DNA from: Acidobacteria bacterium UBA2990
Lineage (GTDB): Bacteria > Acidobacteriota > Vicinamibacteria > Vicinamibacterales > UBA8438
DNA: 64,000 nucleotides
Reading direction: 5' to 3'
NCBI GenBank assembly: GCA_002347025.1
Contig: DEAE01000031.1
Span: forward strand, 195,964-259,963
The notes under the pieces are model-generated. The model was not told where the DNA came from and ran no database searches. It worked only from the letters and a program-made list of their open reading frames with translations. The translations under genes and the position numbers were made by a program. This document shows positions 42,598-52,245 of this stretch, piece by piece. Position 1 is the first letter of the stretch; each line of letters starts with the position of its first letter.

Positions 42598-44190
42598 ATG
42601 ACTACGTCCACCGAGTCGACGCGACGCCGAACCCACGCAATAATCTCCCACCCTGATGCAGGGAAAACTACGCTGACCGAAAAGTTGCTTCTCTACTCAG
42701 GGGCTATTCACATGGCGGGTTCTGTCCGGGCCAGAAAGACGTCCCGCCATGCTGTCAGCGATTGGATGGAAATGGAGAAAACTCGTGGAATATCAATCAC
42801 CAGTTCGGTTTTGCAGTTCGAGTACCAAGGCGCAATGCTCAATCTGCTCGATACGCCAGGTCACGCAGACTTTTCAGAAGACACCTACAGAACCCTCGCA
42901 GCTGTCGATTCAGCCGTAATGCTCATAGACCACACGAAAGGCGTAGAGAGCCGGACTCTCAAGCTCTTTGACGTTTGCCGTATGCGTGGTCTCCCGGTAG
43001 TAAGCTTCATGAACAAACTCGACCGGAACGGACTGGATCCACTCAGTCTCATTGACGAGATAGCCAAAACGTTGCGCCTCAAAGTGTCTCCACTTAATTG
43101 GCCGGTTGGCATGGGACCATCCTTCTGTGGCGTGGTCGATGTCCGAACTCGAGCACTTACTCTCTTTGCAGACGGCGACCACGGACAATTCATTGCGAAA
43201 TCCATGCAAATACCGTTCAGTGAAGCCAGACAAGAGCTCGGTGAAAGGCTGCACGATCAAGTCTCTGAGCAACTAGATCTCTTAGAGATCGCCGGAGAGC
43301 CCTGGGACAAACAGGCTTTTCTGGAAGGTGAGTTGACACCAATTCTCTGGGGTTCAGCTTCAAGAAACTTTGGCATCGAGCCTCTCTTGAACTACCTCGC
43401 TCAACACGCTGCTCCCCCAATGGCTCGAGGCTACCGAAACTTGTCAGGTGAATCAAAAACCTTAGCACCGGATGATCAAGACTTCAGTGGGTTTGTCTTT
43501 AAGATCCAAGCCAACATGAACCCGAGACACCGTGATCGAGTCGCATTCATCCGTGTAGTAAGCGGTCAGTTTAGACGAGGGATGGAAGTAACACTCGCAC
43601 GAACAGGCGAAACGCTGCGCATGACGAAACCCCACACCTTTATGGCACAAGAGCGGTCAATTGTCGAAGATGCTTGGCCAGGCGACATCGTTGGCCTTTA
43701 CGACCCAGGAAACTTGAGAATAGGTGACACCCTTCGTGAGGGCCCTGCAATTAAATTTGAAGGGATTCCACGATTCGCGCCTGAAAAATTAATGCGGACG
43801 GTTCTTAAGGACCCTCTCAAGCGTAAACAACTTTATTCGGGTATCGATCAACTCGCCCACGAAGGTGTAATTCAAGCATTTTATCGGCCTGCAATGGGCC
43901 GCCAAGATCCGTGGCTCGGAGCGGTCGGGGCACTCCAATTCGAAGTCCTAAAACAGAGACTCCTCAATGAATACGGGGTATCGCTGGACCTCGAACCGCT
44001 TCCGTATTCCTGCGCTCGGTGGATCGGCGGTTCCCCGAAAGCGTTGGAATGGCTTAAGCAACGCCGGGATTATGTAGAGGTTGTAGATAGAAATGACCAG
44101 CCGGTTTTACTGTCAGAAACACCCTGGAGCGCCCAATACGTGGCAGACAATGCTCCGGGCATCGAACTTTATGACGTTGAGCCGATTTAA
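42598..44190 (+). CDS. prfC: Peptide chain release factor 3 (RF3)
   Basis: 530 residues. RF3 is a translational GTPase that removes RF1 or RF2 from the ribosome after peptide release. GTPase motifs: ISHPDAGKTTLTEKLL (G1), EKTRGISITSS (G2, switch I), LDTPGHADFSEDTYR (G3, switch II) and SFMNKLDR (G4). HMAGSVRARKTSRHAVSDWM is diagnostic of RF3 as opposed to EF-G. Domain II and the C-terminal RF3 domain follow, with QDFSGFVFKIQANMNPRHRDRVAF and LGAVGALQFEVLKQRL. The stop codon overlaps the start of the UPF0462 gene (TAATG), which suggests translational coupling. Confidence 0.96.
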   Translation: MTTSTESTRRRTHAIISHPDAGKTTLTEKLLLYSGAIHMAGSVRARKTSRHAVSDWMEMEKTRGISITSSVLQFEYQGAMLNLLDTPGHADFSEDTYRTLAAVDSAVMLIDHTKGVESRTLKLFDVCRMRGLPVVSFMNKLDRNGLDPLSLIDEIAKTLRLKVSPLNWPVGMGPSFCGVVDVRTRALTLFADGDHGQFIAKSMQIPFSEARQELGERLHDQVSEQLDLLEIAGEPWDKQAFLEGELTPILWGSASRNFGIEPLLNYLAQHAAPPMARGYRNLSGESKTLAPDDQDFSGFVFKIQANMNPRHRDRVAFIRVVSGQFRRGMEVTLARTGETLRMTKPHTFMAQERSIVEDAWPGDIVGLYDPGNLRIGDTLREGPAIKFEGIPRFAPEKLMRTVLKDPLKRKQLYSGIDQLAHEGVIQAFYRPAMGRQDPWLGAVGALQFEVLKQRLLNEYGVSLDLEPLPYSCARWIGGSPKALEWLKQRRDYVEVVDRNDQPVLLSETPWSAQYVADNAPGIELYDVEPI

Positions 44191-44699
44191 TGAGTCGAAT
44201 TGTTCTCGAGATCAAGCACACTTGGGATGGGAAAACACTTCCCCCCGAAGAACAAGCGATGGTCTGCTACCGAAAAGAGGACCTTAATCTGGTCGTCGAC
44301 GTCAACGCTCCTTTTCATAGCGATCCCCCTCCTCCTGACCCCCCTGGCTCATTATGTGGTCTTTGGAAATGGGAAGTCGTCGAACTCTTTATTGCAACCA
44401 AGAACGAAACTTATACAGAAATTCAATTGGGCCCGCACGGCCACTTCCTAGTATTAACACTAGAGGGCGAACGCAACATTATCTCTAAGGGACACCTAAT
44501 CGACCTCCGGGTTTCACACGACCGTAATCGCTGGGTCGGGCAGGCCCTGATTCCATTAACGTTGACTCCCCCTCTTCCATGGCGAGTCAACGCCTATGCA
44601 ATCCATGGCTCTGGAGTCCAACGACGCTATCTCGCTGCTGAACCAGTACCTGGACGGCAGCCTGACTACCATCAGCTACGCCACTTCAGATGGGTATAA
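44190..44699 (+). CDS. UPF0462 family protein (homologue of C4orf33)
   Basis: 169 residues beginning one base before the end of prfC (TAATG). It matches UPF0462, known from human C4orf33: KHTWDGK at the N-terminus, VDVNAPFHSDPPPP, LWKWEVVELFI, EIQLGPHGHFLVLTL, WVGQALIPL, NAYAIHGSG and PDYHQLRHF correspond in order to the same blocks in the human protein. The family has no known function; the fold is probably a CBM9-like beta-sandwich. It is cytoplasmic, with no signal peptide. The overlap with prfC suggests that it is made together with RF3. Its final 14 bases overlap the convergent nnr gene. Confidence 0.85.
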   Translation: MSRIVLEIKHTWDGKTLPPEEQAMVCYRKEDLNLVVDVNAPFHSDPPPPDPPGSLCGLWKWEVVELFIATKNETYTEIQLGPHGHFLVLTLEGERNIISKGHLIDLRVSHDRNRWVGQALIPLTLTPPLPWRVNAYAIHGSGVQRRYLAAEPVPGRQPDYHQLRHFRWV

Positions 44700-46302
44700 A
44701 ACCAAGAGGTCCAGCCCCCAACGGTTGAATCGATTGTCTGTCACGCGGTAATGCTGCCTGAAGGTCAAGCACGGCAACGCCAAGATGATCACCTACATCA
44801 CTCGCAAGCAATGCCACTTGGCCACACTTGGCAACTGCTAGATCTCCGGCCAATCCATGGAGAAACACCCCAAGGACACAAGCCTGTTCCACATTCAACG
44901 ACTGAGCGATCCATGAGCTAATTACGCCGGTAAGTAGGTCGCCGGTGCCTCCTGTCGCCATCCCCGCATTACCGGTTACGTTAATCCAGGTGTTACCACC
45001 TGGGGTAGCCACCACCGTACGGGCACCTTTAAGCACAACATAGATCTGCCTGGCCTTCGCGAACTCACTGGCCACTTCGATACGACTGGCCTGAACCTCA
45101 TCCGTTCCTATTCCGACCAATCTAGCCATTTCGCCAGGATGCGGTGTGATAACGATTTCACAACCTACGCCACCACAAAGCTCACTTGAGTCGCCAGCAA
45201 AAGCATTCAAAGCATCCGCATCTAGCACAAGCGGACCAACCGACTGTCGCACTAGGGTTTGCACAAATTTTGTGACCTCAGCACCCAAACCCAATCCAGG
45301 TCCTACGGCCAGCACATCATGAGGTTCTTGTAGAAGCTTGTCGACTGCTATGGACTTAACTCTACCGTCCCCGGAATCATCGAGGCCTAACGTCATATAC
45401 TCTGGCATCCACGAGCTCACAGCACTTCGACAAGTCTCTGGTGTTGCCACCGTGACCAGCCCAGCACCTGAACGCAAGGCTCCCATTCCAGCCAAGCATG
45501 CTGCGCCGATCTTACCCGCTGACCCAGCTACCAAGAGCACTCGACCGAAATCACCTTTGTGAGCATCAGCTGCTCTAGTCGGTAAAAGAGCCTTAGCGCA
45601 GGAACTAGTGATCACCTCTATCCTTGGTCCAGTCACCTCTTCAAGTACCGAGTCGGGGATGCCAATGTCCGCCAACACAAGAGCACCGACCCGATTACTA
45701 GTCGGAGTCATCAACAAAGGGACCTTTGGAGCCCCGAGAGTCACGGTCATCCTGGCGTCAATCGAGTCTCCAAATACCAAATTCATGTCACCAGAGAGGC
45801 CTGATGGAATATCGATAGAAATAATCGGCACACCGGACTGATTTAAATCTGCGACCACAGTCCGATAATGTCCCTCAATAGGTCGTGCTAATCCAGTGCC
45901 TAACAAGGCATCCACGATGACATCGTTTGCACAAATATCCCCACGGCAATCCGCCCACATTTCCGGCGTGTCTGCCTCAAATACGGGAACCCCTAACTCA
46001 CTAAGCTCGGACAATTTGATAGCGGCATCACCCTTGATTTCCCTAGTTGGTACCAACAGACATACACACACTTGTTCAGCAAGATCGGCTAACGCCCGAG
46101 CAACAACGAATCCGTCCCCTCCGTTGTTACCCTTACCGGCCACTACCGCCACACGGTAACAGTCAAGCTTCGGACACTGCTGGACCATCGCCTCCGCCAC
46201 TTGCCGACCAGCCCTTTCCATGAGCTCCAACGAGGACATGCCAGCCTTCCTAATGGTCAGCCTGTCAGCCTGCCGCATCTGTGAATTATTGAGAACGCGC
46301 AT
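44686..46302 (-). CDS. nnr: Bifunctional NAD(P)H-hydrate repair enzyme Nnr
   Basis: 538 residues with two domains. The N-terminal NAD(P)HX epimerase (YjeF_N, about 1-215) contains VAGKGNNGGDGFVVARAL and VDALLGTGL. The C-terminal ADP-dependent NAD(P)HX dehydratase (ribokinase-like, about 225-end) contains HKGDFGRVLLVAGSAGKIGA, LAVGPGLGL, LVLDADALNAFAG, VITPHPGEMARL, VVLKGARTVVA and GNAGMATGGTGDLLTGVI. Together they reverse hydration damage to NADH and NADPH. The two-domain fusion is the normal bacterial arrangement. The gene converges on the UPF0462 gene and its start faces the aminotransferase gene across about 260 bases. Confidence 0.95.
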   Translation of the reverse strand: MRVLNNSQMRQADRLTIRKAGMSSLELMERAGRQVAEAMVQQCPKLDCYRVAVVAGKGNNGGDGFVVARALADLAEQVCVCLLVPTREIKGDAAIKLSELSELGVPVFEADTPEMWADCRGDICANDVIVDALLGTGLARPIEGHYRTVVADLNQSGVPIISIDIPSGLSGDMNLVFGDSIDARMTVTLGAPKVPLLMTPTSNRVGALVLADIGIPDSVLEEVTGPRIEVITSSCAKALLPTRAADAHKGDFGRVLLVAGSAGKIGAACLAGMGALRSGAGLVTVATPETCRSAVSSWMPEYMTLGLDDSGDGRVKSIAVDKLLQEPHDVLAVGPGLGLGAEVTKFVQTLVRQSVGPLVLDADALNAFAGDSSELCGGVGCEIVITPHPGEMARLVGIGTDEVQASRIEVASEFAKARQIYVVLKGARTVVATPGGNTWINVTGNAGMATGGTGDLLTGVISSWIAQSLNVEQACVLGVFLHGLAGDLAVAKCGQVALLASDVGDHLGVAVLDLQAALPRDRQSIQPLGAGPLGFIPI

Positions 46303-46565
46303 GATTCGTGTACCACTGCTGAAACTTCGATATCAGCACACAACCTTTGCTGCCTGAAATAATAAGGCCAGGATGACAGAACATGTCTATCCTATGGTAC
46401 TGTCTATGTAGTGAAATGACGGTACCCTGATGTTTGAAGCGCCCAAAAACTCCCTCCTTGTGTAAGACTCTTAGAACCGCCTCTGGGCAGGCTACCTGTA
46501 ACTAAGATCATCGATTGGTGGAGGGCCTAGTCTCCAACTTTAAAGAGCTGGTTTTGCAACCAACC

Positions 46566-47465
46566 ATGCTAGACAGCGTCGTCAACATCAACGGCATCTT
46601 AACTCCTGGGAATCGGGCGACAGTGTCTGTGTTTGACCATGGGTTTCTCTACGGCGACGGCGTATACGAAACCCTCCGCAGCTACAACCGTAAGCCATTC
46701 TTACTGAAGCAGCACTTCACCAGACTCCGAACATCTGCCAGACGGTTATTACTTCAGAACCTTCCCAGCGATCGAGAACTCGAATCTAGGATTTTAGAGA
46801 CGATCCCGACGGTCCATCCGACTGGTGAAGTAACAATCCGCATTCTCGTGACTCGTGGAGTAGGCGAGCTAAGCTACAACCCAACGGCCTGTCCAACTCC
46901 AACCACGATCATCATCACTCGTCCGCACCACAACCCGCCTGATGAGGTAATACGAAAAGGAATTAAGCTGATCGTAGCCAGCGTAGTACGCAACCACCCA
47001 CGCAGCGTGGATCCAAGTATCAAATCAAATAACCTCTTAAACAACATTTTGGCAATGCAAGAGGCATTCCAACTGGGTGCGGCCGAGGCTATCCTACTGA
47101 ACCAGCGTGGTGAGCTCACCGAATGTTCCCAGTCAAATTTGTTTGCAGTTCGAAATGGTGTCGCCTTAACCCCTCCTCTCAAGTCTGGCCTCCTTGAAGG
47201 AGTCACCCGTAATTTCCTGTTTGAAGTAGGCGCCCAACTCGGCACTCAGGTCCGAGAGTGCGTGCTGACCGAGGAGGATTTCCATTCCGTGGACGAGTTG
47301 TTCATCACAAGCACAACCCGTGAGATAGTTCCGGTCGTTTCGGTAGGAAACCAAGTCATTGGAGACGGAACACCTGGACCTATCACATCAGCCCTTTTAG
47401 CAAAGCTACGTGAGATGGCTCAAGCGGCGAACTCACCCATTGAGGAATCCAATAGCAAACTCTGA
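46566..47465 (+). CDS. Class IV PLP aminotransferase (branched-chain or D-amino-acid type)
   Basis: 299 residues from the ATG at 46566; a TTG at 46515 opens the frame but adds no family sequence. Fold-type IV marks: SVFDHGFLYGDGVYETL at the N-terminus, LKQHFTRLRTSARRL, PSIKSNNLLNNILAMQEA (the Lys is the PLP Schiff base), EAILLNQRGELTECSQSNLF and GLLEGVTRNF. The family includes branched-chain aminotransferase, D-alanine aminotransferase and aminodeoxychorismate lyase, which cannot be separated reliably by eye. The KSNNLLNN block favours branched-chain or D-amino-acid aminotransferase over the lyase. No ilv or pab genes flank it. It converges on the gcv operon, with a possible terminator between. 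Confidence 0.85.
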   Translation: MLDSVVNINGILTPGNRATVSVFDHGFLYGDGVYETLRSYNRKPFLLKQHFTRLRTSARRLLLQNLPSDRELESRILETIPTVHPTGEVTIRILVTRGVGELSYNPTACPTPTTIIITRPHHNPPDEVIRKGIKLIVASVVRNHPRSVDPSIKSNNLLNNILAMQEAFQLGAAEAILLNQRGELTECSQSNLFAVRNGVALTPPLKSGLLEGVTRNFLFEVGAQLGTQVRECVLTEEDFHSVDELFITSTTREIVPVVSVGNQVIGDGTPGPITSALLAKLREMAQAANSPIEESNSKL

Positions 47466-47476
47466 CAACCACCACC

Positions 47477-47508
47477 GGAGCAGACGATTCGCTGATCGCT
47501 CCCTCTTT
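47477..47508 (+). terminator. Possible weak terminator after the aminotransferase gene
   Basis: GGAGC and GCTCC form a five-pair stem, 47477-47481 with 47498-47502, followed by CTCTTT. It lies 12 bases after the aminotransferase stop and just before the convergent gcvP stop. The 16-base loop and weak T-run make it doubtful. Confidence 0.3.
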
Positions 47509-47519
47509 CACCAAGTGAA

Positions 47520-50390
47520 TCAATCCTCGTAGGCTTCGATGGGTGGACAACTACAAATAAGATTTCGATCTCCGTACGCATTGTCAATGCGACCTACCGA
47601 TGGCCAAGTCTTATTCGCTCGAATAAAGTCTACAGGGTAAACTGCAGTCTCCCGAGAGTAGGCATGGGACCACTCGTCTGCAGTTGCCTCTTTGGCGGTA
47701 TGTGGCGCGTTCTTTAACACGTTGTCGACAGGGTCGGCATCACCGTCGAGCACCGCTTGAATTTCCTGGCGAATTGAGATCAGCGATTCGCAAAAACGAT
47801 CCAGCTCCTCGATACCTTCACTCTCCGTCGGTTCCACCATCATCGTTCCAGGCACCGGAAACGACACCGTAGGCGCGTGAAAGCCATAGTCCATCAAACG
47901 CTTAGCGACATCAAGTTCCGTGATTCCATGTGGCTTAAAGGCGCGAAGATCGAAAATCAGCTCATGAGCAACTCGGCCATTCGGTCGAGTGTAGAGAACA
48001 TCGTATTCAGACTCTAATCTGGCTTTGAGATAGTTGGCGTTCAAAATGGCCACCGCCGTTGCATGCTTCATCCCAGCTGCACCAAGCATCCGCATATAAC
48101 CATGCGAGATGAGCAAGATACTCGCACTGCCCCATGGTGCTGCCGCTACCGCAGGAATGGCCTTTGGGCCACCCAGCTGAACCACAGGATGCCCTGGCAG
48201 ATAGGGAGCGAGGTGCGCAGCAACGGCTATAGGTCCCATACCGGGTCCGCCGCCGCCATGAGGAATCGAGAATGTTTTGTGGAGATTAATGTGGCAGACA
48301 TCTGCACCGATGGAAGCCGGGCTAGTCAGCCCGACCTGAGCGTTCATATTAGCCCCATCCATATAAACCTGCCCGCCATGGATGTGTATGACGCGACACA
48401 CTTCTCGGATCTGATCCTCAAACACCCCATGGGTGGATGGATAGGTCACCATGAGAGCACATAATTGTTTGCCATGGTTGCTAGCCTTAGATTGGAGATC
48501 ATCAAGATCAATATTACCCTCGGGGTCACAATCTACGATAACAACACGGAGGCCAGCCATTGCGGCGCTAGCTGGATTTGTACCATGAGCCGAGGCTGGA
48601 ATTAAGACGACATCTCGACAAGCTTGATCTTCATCGCGTTGGTAGGCCCTGATAACCATCAGGCCAGCAAATTCCCCCTGCGCCCCAGAGTTAGGCTGTA
48701 GAGAAACAGCTGAAAGACCGCTGATCTCACATAACGATCGCTCCAGCTCATCGAACACCTCGTGGTAGCCGCCAGCCAAGGACTCCGGTGCAAAAGGATG
48801 AATGTTTGCATACTCCGGCCAACTAACAGGCCGAATCGCCGATGCAGGTGTTAGCTTCATCGTACAGGACCCTAGTGGAATCATCGACGTATCCAGCCCA
48901 ATATCCCGCCGCTCAAGTCGTTTCAGATACCGCATCATCTCAGTCTCTGACCGATATCTATGAAAGACAGGGTGCGTGAGATACTGTGACTGCCGAACCA
49001 ACTGAGATGGCCAATTCGGAGCCGAAGAGACAGACCCAACTTCCACTATTGGTTGTTCTTGACCCATTGCTTCAGCTAAGAGCGACAAGATCTCACCGAC
49101 ATCTGAAGCAGAAGTAGTTTCATCAAGAGCGATGCCCAGCTTCCCTCCATCTGAATAGTGAAACAGGAAACCTGCATCAACCGCTCTGTCACGCAAACGG
49201 TCGATTACCTCCAAAGACAAGCTCAAGCTGACGGTATCGAAAAAATGAGGATGCTCGGGTTCAATCCCAAGTCCCCTAACACCTTCGGCCAGAAATTTTG
49301 ACAACCCATGCACGCGCTCAGCGATGCCACGTAATCCAAGAGGACCGTGGTAAACAGCGTAGAACCCGGCTATGTTTGCTAGCAGGGCCTGGGCCGTGCA
49401 AATGTTTGAGGTCGCTCGCTCACGACGTATGTGCTGTTCACGAGTCTGCAATGACATCCGGTAGGCTGGGTCTCCATGACGGTCAACCGACAAGCCTATA
49501 ATCCTCCCAGGTGTCTGCCTAATAAATGATTCCCTAGTCGCAAAGAAAGCAGCGTGGGGGCCACCATAACCCATTGGAACACCGAAGCGCTGCGAGTTGC
49601 CGATCACAACATCTGCGCCGAACTCACCCGGTGGTGCCAATAGTGTCAACGCCAACAGGTCAGTGCTAACAGCGACCAAGACACCTGCTTTATGGGCCCT
49701 AGCAATCAACTCAGCTATCGGTCGAACCGAGCCATCTGCCGCTGGATACTGAATTAGAAGCCCAAACACAGCATCATCGAAGGCCATCGCCTCCGGGTCA
49801 CCAATTTCCACTTCAATGCCGAGAGGCGCAGCACGCCCACCAACCACCTCCCTTGTCTGTGGAAGGCATTTATCAGACACTAACATCCTGTTAGCTCCGG
49901 CGCGTGTACGTGTCCGAAGACGGTGCATCATTGACATCGCTTCGGCCGCCGCGGTCGCCTCATCGAGTAACGAGGCATTGGCCACCGGCATCCCAGTCAA
50001 ATCAGCCACCATGGTCTGAAAGTTAAACAAAGCCTCAAGGCGCCCTTGGGCAACTTCTGCCTGGTAAGGGGTATAGGGGGTATACCAGCCAGGGTTCTCG
50101 AAAACATTACGGAGGATCACACTCGGCGTAATGCACCCATAGTAGCCAAGTCCGATAAGCGGTCTCTTGGGATGGTTCCTGCCACCGAGACTTATGAGAC
50201 GACTGAGAAGCTCAGCCTCAGTTTCTGGCCCAGGGACCCGTAAAGGGTCTGTTAACCGTATGTCCGAAGGCACAGCTTCGCTGATCAGAGTCTCCAACGA
50301 TTCTGCCCCGACCGCCCTGAGCATGACCCGCGTATCGTTGTCGGTCGGTCCGATATGCCGATCAGCAAATCGGTCGGCGTGCAACGCCAT
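47520..50390 (-). CDS. gcvP: Glycine dehydrogenase (decarboxylating), P-protein
   Basis: 956 residues from the ATG at 50390; a TTG at 50459 opens the frame, but FADRHIGP follows the later Met as in other P-proteins. It is the single-chain, full-length form rather than the two-subunit form. It decarboxylates glycine and passes the aminomethyl group to the lipoyl arm of GcvH. Marks: FADRHIGPTDNDTRVML, LIGLGYYGCITPSVILRN, NPGWYTPYTPYQAEVAQGR, IPLGSCTMKLTPA, NPASAAMAG, DGANMNAQVG and HINLHKTFSIPHGGGGPGMG with the PLP Lys. It is the last gene of gcvT-gcvH-gcvP, 86 bases after gcvH. Confidence 0.96.
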   Translation of the reverse strand: MALHADRFADRHIGPTDNDTRVMLRAVGAESLETLISEAVPSDIRLTDPLRVPGPETEAELLSRLISLGGRNHPKRPLIGLGYYGCITPSVILRNVFENPGWYTPYTPYQAEVAQGRLEALFNFQTMVADLTGMPVANASLLDEATAAAEAMSMMHRLRTRTRAGANRMLVSDKCLPQTREVVGGRAAPLGIEVEIGDPEAMAFDDAVFGLLIQYPAADGSVRPIAELIARAHKAGVLVAVSTDLLALTLLAPPGEFGADVVIGNSQRFGVPMGYGGPHAAFFATRESFIRQTPGRIIGLSVDRHGDPAYRMSLQTREQHIRRERATSNICTAQALLANIAGFYAVYHGPLGLRGIAERVHGLSKFLAEGVRGLGIEPEHPHFFDTVSLSLSLEVIDRLRDRAVDAGFLFHYSDGGKLGIALDETTSASDVGEILSLLAEAMGQEQPIVEVGSVSSAPNWPSQLVRQSQYLTHPVFHRYRSETEMMRYLKRLERRDIGLDTSMIPLGSCTMKLTPASAIRPVSWPEYANIHPFAPESLAGGYHEVFDELERSLCEISGLSAVSLQPNSGAQGEFAGLMVIRAYQRDEDQACRDVVLIPASAHGTNPASAAMAGLRVVIVDCDPEGNIDLDDLQSKASNHGKQLCALMVTYPSTHGVFEDQIREVCRVIHIHGGQVYMDGANMNAQVGLTSPASIGADVCHINLHKTFSIPHGGGGPGMGPIAVAAHLAPYLPGHPVVQLGGPKAIPAVAAAPWGSASILLISHGYMRMLGAAGMKHATAVAILNANYLKARLESEYDVLYTRPNGRVAHELIFDLRAFKPHGITELDVAKRLMDYGFHAPTVSFPVPGTMMVEPTESEGIEELDRFCESLISIRQEIQAVLDGDADPVDNVLKNAPHTAKEATADEWSHAYSRETAVYPVDFIRANKTWPSVGRIDNAYGDRNLICSCPPIEAYED

Positions 50391-50476
50391 CACTCTAGCA
50401 GACCGTTCCTCTTCTCGGCTTCCACTACCATCCAACAAACTCAGCACCTCTCTTACCAAAGACCATAGGACTTTAC

Positions 50477-50848
50477 TTAAGCAACTAGCTCGGCATAGGC
50501 CACTGCATCAAGGAGACCTGACATCTGATCTGGAGCTCTTAATTCAAGCACGATCATCCACGCAGCATGGGGATCCGCATTCACCCTTTCCGGATGATCA
50601 ACAAGTGTTCCGTTGACTTCGACCACACGTCCCGCCACAGGACAATACAGGTCAGACACCGCCTTCACAGACTCGATCGATCCAAACTGGGCACCCTGTT
50701 CGAAAACTTGGCCGACCTCAGGAAGCTCGACAAACACCACATCACCCAACTGTTGTTGCGCATAGTCCGTAATGCCGACCCTCGCCGACGCATCTGAGAC
50801 CTCAAGCCACTCGTGATCCTTCGTATAGTGTCTATCTTTTGGGTACAT
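50477..50848 (-). CDS. gcvH: Glycine cleavage system H protein (lipoyl carrier)
   Basis: 123 residues, the usual size. It carries the lipoyl arm that shuttles the aminomethyl group between P- and T-proteins. YTKDHEWLEV, GITDYAQQQLGDVVFVELPEVG and SIESVKAVSDLYCPVAG are typical, with lipoylated Lys62 in ESVKAVSD, and NADPHAAWMI follows. It lies 11 bases downstream of gcvT and upstream of gcvP, on the same strand, so the three are one operon. No lipoate ligase or lipoyl synthase is encoded in the window. Confidence 0.97.
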   Translation of the reverse strand: MYPKDRHYTKDHEWLEVSDASARVGITDYAQQQLGDVVFVELPEVGQVFEQGAQFGSIESVKAVSDLYCPVAGRVVEVNGTLVDHPERVNADPHAAWMIVLELRAPDQMSGLLDAVAYAELVA

Positions 50849-50859
50849 AACATCTATCC

Positions 50860-51969
50860 CTAACGTTTATAGAACGGCAACGACACAACTTTGGCCCGGA
50901 GCAACCGACCACGAGCATCAACTGAATATTCAGTGCCCAAAGCCGACCTGTCACTGGGCACATACGCCAAACTAATCGATTTTTTTACAGAAGGAGTCCT
51001 TGTTCCGCTAGTCACAACACCAACCTGGTCACCTCCAGACACAACAGGATAGCCATGCCGTGCTATCCCTCGCTCGACCATCTCGAGTCCGACCAATTTC
51101 CTAGCCACACCAACTTCCCGTTGCTGAACCAGTGCCTGTTGACCAATAAAGCTCTGCTTCTCCCAACCAACGATCCAACCAAGCCCAGCCTCTAGCAGGG
51201 TTGTAGTCCTGTCTATATCTTGCCCGTAAAGCCGCATAGCGGCTTCCAGTCGCAAGGTGTCACGTGCACCAAGGCCGCACGGCTTCAACCCTGCAGACTT
51301 GCCCGCCGTCAGCAGGGCGTCCCATAGTCTCACCGCTGCCGATGGTGGTACAAAGATCTCGAACCCGTCCTCTCCGGTGTAACCCGTCCTCGACAATGTC
51401 GCTCGAACACCGGCGACTTCGCCAGTCGCAAAACGGTAATACCGAACCGATGCCAACTCCACTTCAGTCAGCGGCTGCACAATCTCCAAGGCTAGAGGCC
51501 CCTGCACGGCAATCAAGGCATAACGGGAACTGGTGTTGACCACAAACACGTCACCCGCGTCCGTCGCTAGTTCTTGGATCCACGAAAAATCAGCACCAAC
51601 ATTTGCAGCATTGACGACAAGTTTAAAGTGGTCATCCCCCAACCGATAGAGCAACAGATCATCCACCACCGTACCTTCCGCCGTAGCCAGCGCAGAATAC
51701 TGGGCCTGCCCCACTTCAAGGCGCCTAGCATCATTAGTCAGAAGGCGCTGTACTAGATCAAAAGAGTCAGACCCAGCAATCTCAATCTCTCCCATGTGAC
51801 TCACGTCAAATAAACCTGCAGTGTGCCGCACCGCCAGATGCTCCTCTGTAATACCTGAGTACTCAAGTGGCATCTGCCATCCCCCGAAGGGAACCATCTT
51901 GGCACCCATCGAAACATGACGATCACACAAGGGAGTCTTGAGCAGCTGGCTGTCTGGCATGTCGGTCAT
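50860..51969 (-). CDS. gcvT: Glycine cleavage system aminomethyltransferase (T protein)
   Basis: 369 residues, first gene of the gcv operon. It takes the aminomethyl group from GcvH to make 5,10-methylene-tetrahydrofolate and ammonia. Marks: TPLCDRHVSMGAKMVPFGGW, HTAGLFDVSHMGEI, AQYSALATAEGTVVDDLL, SRTGYTGEDGFEIFVP, PCGLGARDTLRLEAAM and the C-terminal barrel GVVTSGTRTPSVKKSISLAY. The catalytic Asp region (near GLGARDTLR) is intact. A second ATG three codons in is an alternative start. I looked for a glycine riboswitch upstream and found none, but a 17-base hairpin lies about 33 bases before the start. Confidence 0.97.
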   Translation of the reverse strand: MTDMPDSQLLKTPLCDRHVSMGAKMVPFGGWQMPLEYSGITEEHLAVRHTAGLFDVSHMGEIEIAGSDSFDLVQRLLTNDARRLEVGQAQYSALATAEGTVVDDLLLYRLGDDHFKLVVNAANVGADFSWIQELATDAGDVFVVNTSSRYALIAVQGPLALEIVQPLTEVELASVRYYRFATGEVAGVRATLSRTGYTGEDGFEIFVPPSAAVRLWDALLTAGKSAGLKPCGLGARDTLRLEAAMRLYGQDIDRTTTLLEAGLGWIVGWEKQSFIGQQALVQQREVGVARKLVGLEMVERGIARHGYPVVSGGDQVGVVTSGTRTPSVKKSISLAYVPSDRSALGTEYSVDARGRLLRAKVVSLPFYKR

Positions 51970-52001
51970 TGCCTTTGTGGTGCGAGGTCTCTAACAACCA
52001 A

Positions 52002-52018
52002 AATCAGCCTCGCTGATT
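52002..52018 (-). promoter_or_regulatory. Perfect hairpin in the gcvT leader region
   Basis: AATCAGC and GCTGATT form a seven-pair stem with a three-base loop, 33 bases upstream of the gcvT start. Read on the minus strand it is followed by TTTTGG. It could be a leader structure that alters transcription or translation of gcvT, or an inverted-repeat operator. Nothing proves either. Confidence 0.3.
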
Positions 52019-52245
52019 CTGTGTGAGCTGTCTATCGTGTGGGCGTGACCATACGAGGTTTAGAGAATATCGTAGAACCTACCTAGAACGTACTATGGGA
52101 CCAGCTAGCGGTCAAGACGACCCTTTCTCGCATTCATACACGTTCTATACTTCTCCGCTTCCTCGCCTGTTTTTCTCGGAAGTTTCTAAGTTCTGGCCAC
52201 GCATAGTGCTCGCCTTTCCCACCGATCGGCAGCCTGCTCTTTGTC

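Noticed and set aside
51970..52245. Glycine riboswitch upstream of gcvT
   Set aside because: I searched both strands for the conserved core and found none. Only a simple hairpin is present.
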